Below are positions 25,351 to 28,244 of a DNA stretch of 28,244 bases, piece after piece (position 1 is the first letter of the stretch; each line of letters begins with the position of its first letter). Origin of the DNA: CADCTB01 sp038214685 (lineage in GTDB: Bacteria; Actinomycetota; Acidimicrobiia; Acidimicrobiales; AC-14). The notes below the pieces were generated by a model. That model did no database searches and was not told the DNA's origin. It saw only the letters and a program-made list of their open reading frames with translations. The stretch lies in assembly GCA_038214685.1 (NCBI GenBank), contig JBBQRO010000035.1:1-28244 (forward strand), written 5' to 3'. The translations under genes and the position numbers were made by a program.

Positions 25351-25372
25351 TCACGGGGCGGACGCCCCGTGA
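25351..25372 (+). promoter_or_regulatory. Hairpin enclosing the permease start codon
   Basis: TCACGGGGC (25351-25359) and GCCCCGTGA (25364-25372) form a perfect 9-bp stem with a GGAC loop. The GTG start (25369-25371) lies in the 3' arm. Folding would hide the start codon, so translation may depend on ribosomes arriving from the upstream ATPase gene or on an RNA-melting factor. Confidence 0.6.
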
Positions 25373-26601
25373 CCAGGCTGCAGATCCTCCGACTCGTCGC
25401 CGGGCGCGAGGTGCGCGAGCGCATTCGGTCGAAGGCGTTCCGCATCTCCAGCGGGGTGAGCCTTGCGTTCATCCTGGCCGTGGCCATCCTGCCGAGCGTG
25501 CTCTCCGACGACGGCCCCACCACCTACGACGTGGGCGTGTTCGGCGCCCAGTCGGATGCCCTCGCCGGCCGGCTGCCCGCAGTGGCCGAACTGGGCGGCG
25601 TGGCCGTCGACGTCCGCCGGCTGGGTGACGTGGCCGAGGGCCGGCGGCTGGTGGAGGCGGGCGACCTCGACGCCGCCGTGGGTGACGGCCAGGTTGTCGT
25701 GGAGAGGGAGCTGGGCGTTCGGCTGGGATTCCTCGTCCAGGAGGCCAACCGTCAGGTCCTGGGCGAGGCTGCCTTGGCCGGCGCCGGCGTGCGGGGCGAC
25801 GTGGCCGGGCAGGCGCTCATGCCCCAACCGTTGGTGGTGCGCGCCCTCGACCCGGAGTCCGAGGCCGAGTCGGACCGGGAGGGGCTGGTCTTCTTCGGCA
25901 CCATCCTCCTGTACGGCCAACTGCTCGGCTTCGGCTACTGGGTGGCCAGCGGCGTGGTCGAGGAAAAGGCGTCGCGGGTGGTGGAGATCCTGCTGGCCAA
26001 GGCCCCACCGGCGCAGCTGCTGGCCGGCAAGGTGACCGGCATCGGCGTGGTCGGGCTGGTCCAGCTCGTCGCCTTCGTGGTCATCGGCCTGGCCGCTGCG
26101 GCGGCGGCGGGCAGCGTCGAGCTCCCACCGGAGACCATCTCGGTCGCCGCCCAGGTTGTCGGCTGGTTCGTGCTCGGCTTCGCCTTCTACGCCTGCCTGT
26201 TCGCGGTGGGTGGCGCCATGGCCAGTCGGGTCGAGGAGCTCCAGAGCACCACCACCCCCCTCACCTTCTTGGCCATGGGATCCTTCTTCGCCGCCATTAC
26301 CACCGGCAGCGACCCGAGTGGCCCGGTGGCTCAGGTGGCCACTTTCCTCCCCTTCTCGGCGCCGATGGTCTTGCCCATCCGGGTGGCGGCGGGGGAGATC
26401 GGGCTGGGCGCCGTCCTACTCAGTGTGGCCATCGTCCTGGTCTCGATCGTGGGCGTGATGGCCCTGGCCGCCCGGGTCTACGCCGGCGGGGCGCTGCACC
26501 TCAGGGGCCAGCTCAAGCTCCGCAACGCCCTTCGCTCCGACCGGGGTGGGGACAAGCGGTCGCCGCAGGATGAGCGAGTGGCCGGAACAACCGAAGGGTA
26601 G
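25369..26601 (+). CDS. ABC-2 type permease, NatB/YhaP-like
   Basis: This 410-residue membrane protein begins RLQILRLVAGREVRERIRSK. The first transmembrane helix is at about 28-47, a large periplasmic domain follows to about 170, and then there are five more membrane segments. GVVEEKASRVVEILLAKAPP and LLAGKV are the conserved coupling-helix region of NatB-like ABC-2 permeases. Its partner is the ATPase just upstream. GTG 25369 is the only plausible start in frame. It has no close Shine-Dalgarno (the nearest, GGGAGG, is over 30 bases away) and sits inside a perfect hairpin. Confidence 0.9.
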   Translation: MTRLQILRLVAGREVRERIRSKAFRISSGVSLAFILAVAILPSVLSDDGPTTYDVGVFGAQSDALAGRLPAVAELGGVAVDVRRLGDVAEGRRLVEAGDLDAAVGDGQVVVERELGVRLGFLVQEANRQVLGEAALAGAGVRGDVAGQALMPQPLVVRALDPESEAESDREGLVFFGTILLYGQLLGFGYWVASGVVEEKASRVVEILLAKAPPAQLLAGKVTGIGVVGLVQLVAFVVIGLAAAAAAGSVELPPETISVAAQVVGWFVLGFAFYACLFAVGGAMASRVEELQSTTTPLTFLAMGSFFAAITTGSDPSGPVAQVATFLPFSAPMVLPIRVAAGEIGLGAVLLSVAIVLVSIVGVMALAARVYAGGALHLRGQLKLRNALRSDRGGDKRSPQDERVAGTTEG

Positions 26602-26656
26602 GAAACGTTTCACTGATGAGTCAGCCGGTCGATGAACCGGCACAGGAGTCGGTCCG
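26602..26656 (+). promoter_or_regulatory. Palindrome, inverted repeat and ribosome site before the lipoprotein gene
   Basis: GAAACGTTTC (26602-26611) is a perfect 10-bp palindrome resembling the core of LacI-family operators. GCCGGT and ACCGGC arms follow at about 26624-26641 with a 6-base loop. AGGAG (26644-26648) is eight bases before the ATG at 26657. The first two may be an operator and a permease-end terminator. Confidence 0.4.
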
Positions 26657-27094
26657 ATGTTGGACGTTGTGCAATCGAGTTCGAGGGGCCGGCGGCTGCG
26701 GCTCTTCGGTGCCGCCGTCCTGCTCGCCGGTCTCGCCGTCGGCTGTGGCCGGGTCGATCAGGTGGAGGTGAGGGCCTCGGCGCCTCCGACGTCGGTTGAG
26801 CCTTTTCATGTGCCGGCCTCCACACTCGGTCCGACCACCTCGTTCCAGGGTGCGGTCACGGCGCTCGACGGCGCGGCCGGGGAGATGGTGGTGGCCGTGC
26901 ACATCGTCTGGACGCCTATCCTGAAGGCAGAGTCGCAGGCTCGTCGGGTACTGCTCGACCCCGCCACCCGATGGGAGCCGACGCTCGACGGTCTCTCCCA
27001 GGTCATCATCGGTGACGAGGTCCAAGTGGACGCCCTCGACGTGGCCGACGGTCCATGGCGTGCGCTGAGGGTCCGGCTGCTCGACATCGACTGA
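26657..27094 (+). CDS. Small lipoprotein of unknown function
   Basis: The 145-residue product has a signal sequence with basic RGRRLRLFG and hydrophobic AAVLLAGLAVGC. The lipobox ends at Cys30, so it should be lipid-anchored outside the membrane. The mature part has a Ser/Pro/Thr linker and a beta-rich domain (FQGAVTALDGAAGEMVV, SQVIIGDEVQVDALDV) that may be an OB-like fold, by appearance only. AGGAG supports the ATG. It converges on the response-regulator gene with a 10-base gap. The substrate or partner is unknown. Confidence 0.75.
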   Translation: MLDVVQSSSRGRRLRLFGAAVLLAGLAVGCGRVDQVEVRASAPPTSVEPFHVPASTLGPTTSFQGAVTALDGAAGEMVVAVHIVWTPILKAESQARRVLLDPATRWEPTLDGLSQVIIGDEVQVDALDVADGPWRALRVRLLDID

Positions 27095-27104
27095 GCCAGC
27101 CGTC

Positions 27105-27764
27105 TCAGTCTGAATCGCGCCGGTGGCGCTCGGCCAGCCGGGCCGCATACGCCGCGGCCTCAGAGCGTCGGCTCATCCCCAGCTTCATCAGGACGTTGGA
27201 CACGTAGTTCTTCACCGTCTTCTCGGCCAGGAACATGCGCTCGCCGATCTGACGGTTGGTCAGCCCTTCGGCGATCAGGTCGAGGATGCGCCGCTCCTGC
27301 TCGGTGAGGCCGCCCGAGTCGTCGGGGGCCTGGGACGCCCGCAGGCGGGACAGAACCCGGGCCGTCACGCCGGGATCGAGCAGCGACTGGCCTTGGGCCA
27401 CCCGCCGGATGGCGTCGACCAGGTCCGTGCCCCGCACCTGCTTGAGCAGGTAGCCGGCGGCGCCGGCCATGATGGCGCTGAACAGCGCCTCGTCGTCGGC
27501 GAACGACGAAAGGATCACGCAGGCGATGGCCGGGTGCCTGGATCGGATCTCCCGGCACACCTCCACGCCGTCACCCTCGCCCTCGCCGAGCCGGACGTCG
27601 AGGACGGTGACGTCGGGGGTGGTGGCGGCGACGCCGGCGAGGGCCTCGTCTGCGGTCCCGGCTTCGCCCACGACCACCAGGTCGTCCTCGGCCTCGAACA
27701 GCTCCCGCAGCCCCCGCCGGACGATCTCGTGGTCGTCCAGGAGGAAGATGCGCGTCGGAGCCAC
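27105..27764 (-). CDS. NarL/DevR (DosR)-type response regulator
   Basis: This 219-residue regulator has a receiver domain (FLLDDHEIVRRGLRELFE) with phosphoacceptor Asp56 in DVTVLDVRLG and the switch Lys in AGYLLKQVRG. The LuxR-type HTH follows (LTEQERRILDLIAEGLTNRQ and AEKTVKNYVSNVLMKLGM). The wording closely follows mycobacterial DevR/DosR, the hypoxia and NO-response regulator, including the AEKTVKNYVS recognition helix. The GTG at 27764 was chosen because the receiver starts there; CACAAT on the minus strand is five bases upstream. It is divergent from the adjacent DosS-like kinase, its likely partner. Confidence 0.88.
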   Translation of the reverse strand: MAPTRIFLLDDHEIVRRGLRELFEAEDDLVVVGEAGTADEALAGVAATTPDVTVLDVRLGEGEGDGVEVCREIRSRHPAIACVILSSFADDEALFSAIMAGAAGYLLKQVRGTDLVDAIRRVAQGQSLLDPGVTARVLSRLRASQAPDDSGGLTEQERRILDLIAEGLTNRQIGERMFLAEKTVKNYVSNVLMKLGMSRRSEAAAYAARLAERHRRDSD

Positions 27765-27780
27765 AGGCCATTGTGACCGG

Positions 27781-27794
27781 TAGCCTCGGGCACC
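27781..27794 (+). promoter_or_regulatory. Leaderless -10 box for the GAF kinase
   Basis: TAGCCT (27781-27786) ends eight bases before the GTG at 27795, in the 30-base gap between the divergent regulator and kinase start codons. Confidence 0.45.
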
Positions 27795-28244
27795 GTGAGC
27801 CAGCCCGCCTACGCCGGACCCCGCAGCCTGCGACAGCTGCTCGACGCGGTCATCACCGTCGGGTCCAACCTCGAGATCGACGCGATGTTGCGCCACATCG
27901 TCGAGTCGGCCGTCGGCCTGGTCGACGCCCGCTACGGCGCTCTCGGCGTGCTGGACGAGACAGGCACCCGCCTCTCCCAGTTCATCACCGTCGGCATGGA
28001 CGACGACACCTATCGGGCCATCGGCATACTCCCCGAGGGCCACGGCATCCTGGGCCTGCTGATCGTGGACCCGAAACCCATTCGCCTGCCGGACCTCCAC
28101 GAGCACCCCGACAGCTTCGGCTTCCCGCCCAACCACCCGCCCATGGACTCCTTCCTCGGCGTGCCCGTCCGAATCCGTGACCAGGTTTTCGGCAACCTCT
28201 ACCTCACCGACAAGACCACCGGCGAGGTCTTCACCGACATCGAC
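27795..28244 (+). CDS. DosS/DevS-like GAF sensor histidine kinase (partial)
   Basis: The first 150 residues are visible and the gene runs off the window. The start MSQPAYAGPRSLRQLLDAV leads into a GAF domain with YGALGVLDE, LPEGHGILGLLI, PKPIRLPDLHEHP and GFPPNHPPM. These closely follow the first GAF domain of mycobacterial DosS/DosT, which binds haem and senses oxygen, NO or CO. His114 in the GFPPNHPP segment falls where that family has a conserved His, but whether it ligates haem here is not shown. It should phosphorylate the divergent DevR-like regulator. Confidence 0.85.
   Translation, partial: MSQPAYAGPRSLRQLLDAVITVGSNLEIDAMLRHIVESAVGLVDARYGALGVLDETGTRLSQFITVGMDDDTYRAIGILPEGHGILGLLIVDPKPIRLPDLHEHPDSFGFPPNHPPMDSFLGVPVRIRDQVFGNLYLTDKTTGEVFTDID

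Overview
The window is high-GC DNA (roughly 70 percent G+C by eye) with actinobacterial style. There are GTG starts, many genes whose start codon lies 6-8 bases after a TANNNT box (leaderless-mRNA architecture), a DevR/DosR-like regulator beside a DosS-like GAF kinase, LarB/LarC and a long clade-2 catalase. An uncultured Acidimicrobiia-like actinobacterium is my best guess, but the class is an inference.

Bases 1-9.2 kb are accessory DNA with every recognised gene on the plus strand. It starts with the tail of an unknown CDS and a Phd/VapC module whose VapC is broken by a one-base frameshift. A decayed spacer follows that holds the 5' half of a tRNA-Arg(ACG). Then come a MazE/MazF pair (1618-2213), a tightly packed five-gene operon (2289-8638) and a second MazE/MazF pair (8651-9165). 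The operon encodes: (A) a protein combining alpha-CTD-like, sigma-region-4-like and HARE-type helix-turn-helix segments; (B) a coiled-coil protein of unknown fold; (C) a DUF2791/BrxD-like protein lacking Walker A; (D) an intact DUF2791/BrxD-like ATPase; (E) an SF2 DECH helicase. It resembles the ATPase and helicase parts of BREX-related loci, but no methylase, PglZ or nuclease is present. I regard it as the best candidate for an undescribed, probably defensive, DNA-handling system.

Bases 9.2-13.2 kb look more like core genome: a DUF2786 protein, a small zinc-ribbon protein, tRNA-Ser(GCT) and a catalase with a DJ-1-like C-terminal domain. Bases 13.27-15.5 kb are a decay zone lying between two tRNA-Ser genes. 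It holds a Phd/VapC remnant with several frameshifts, a lytic-transglycosylase fragment with a frameshift, and a proline-rich orphan gene next to tRNA-Ser(TGA).

From 15.6 kb the content is chromosomal: pheA divergent from larB-larC (start codons only 21 bp apart, with overlapping -10 boxes), a Rieske protein divergent from mscL, an ABC-F ATPase, a DUF418/YeiB-like membrane protein, a LysM-M23 peptidase, a NatAB-like ABC exporter (the permease start codon is buried in a perfect hairpin), a lipoprotein, a DevR/DosR-type regulator and, cut off by the window end, a DosS-type GAF sensor kinase.
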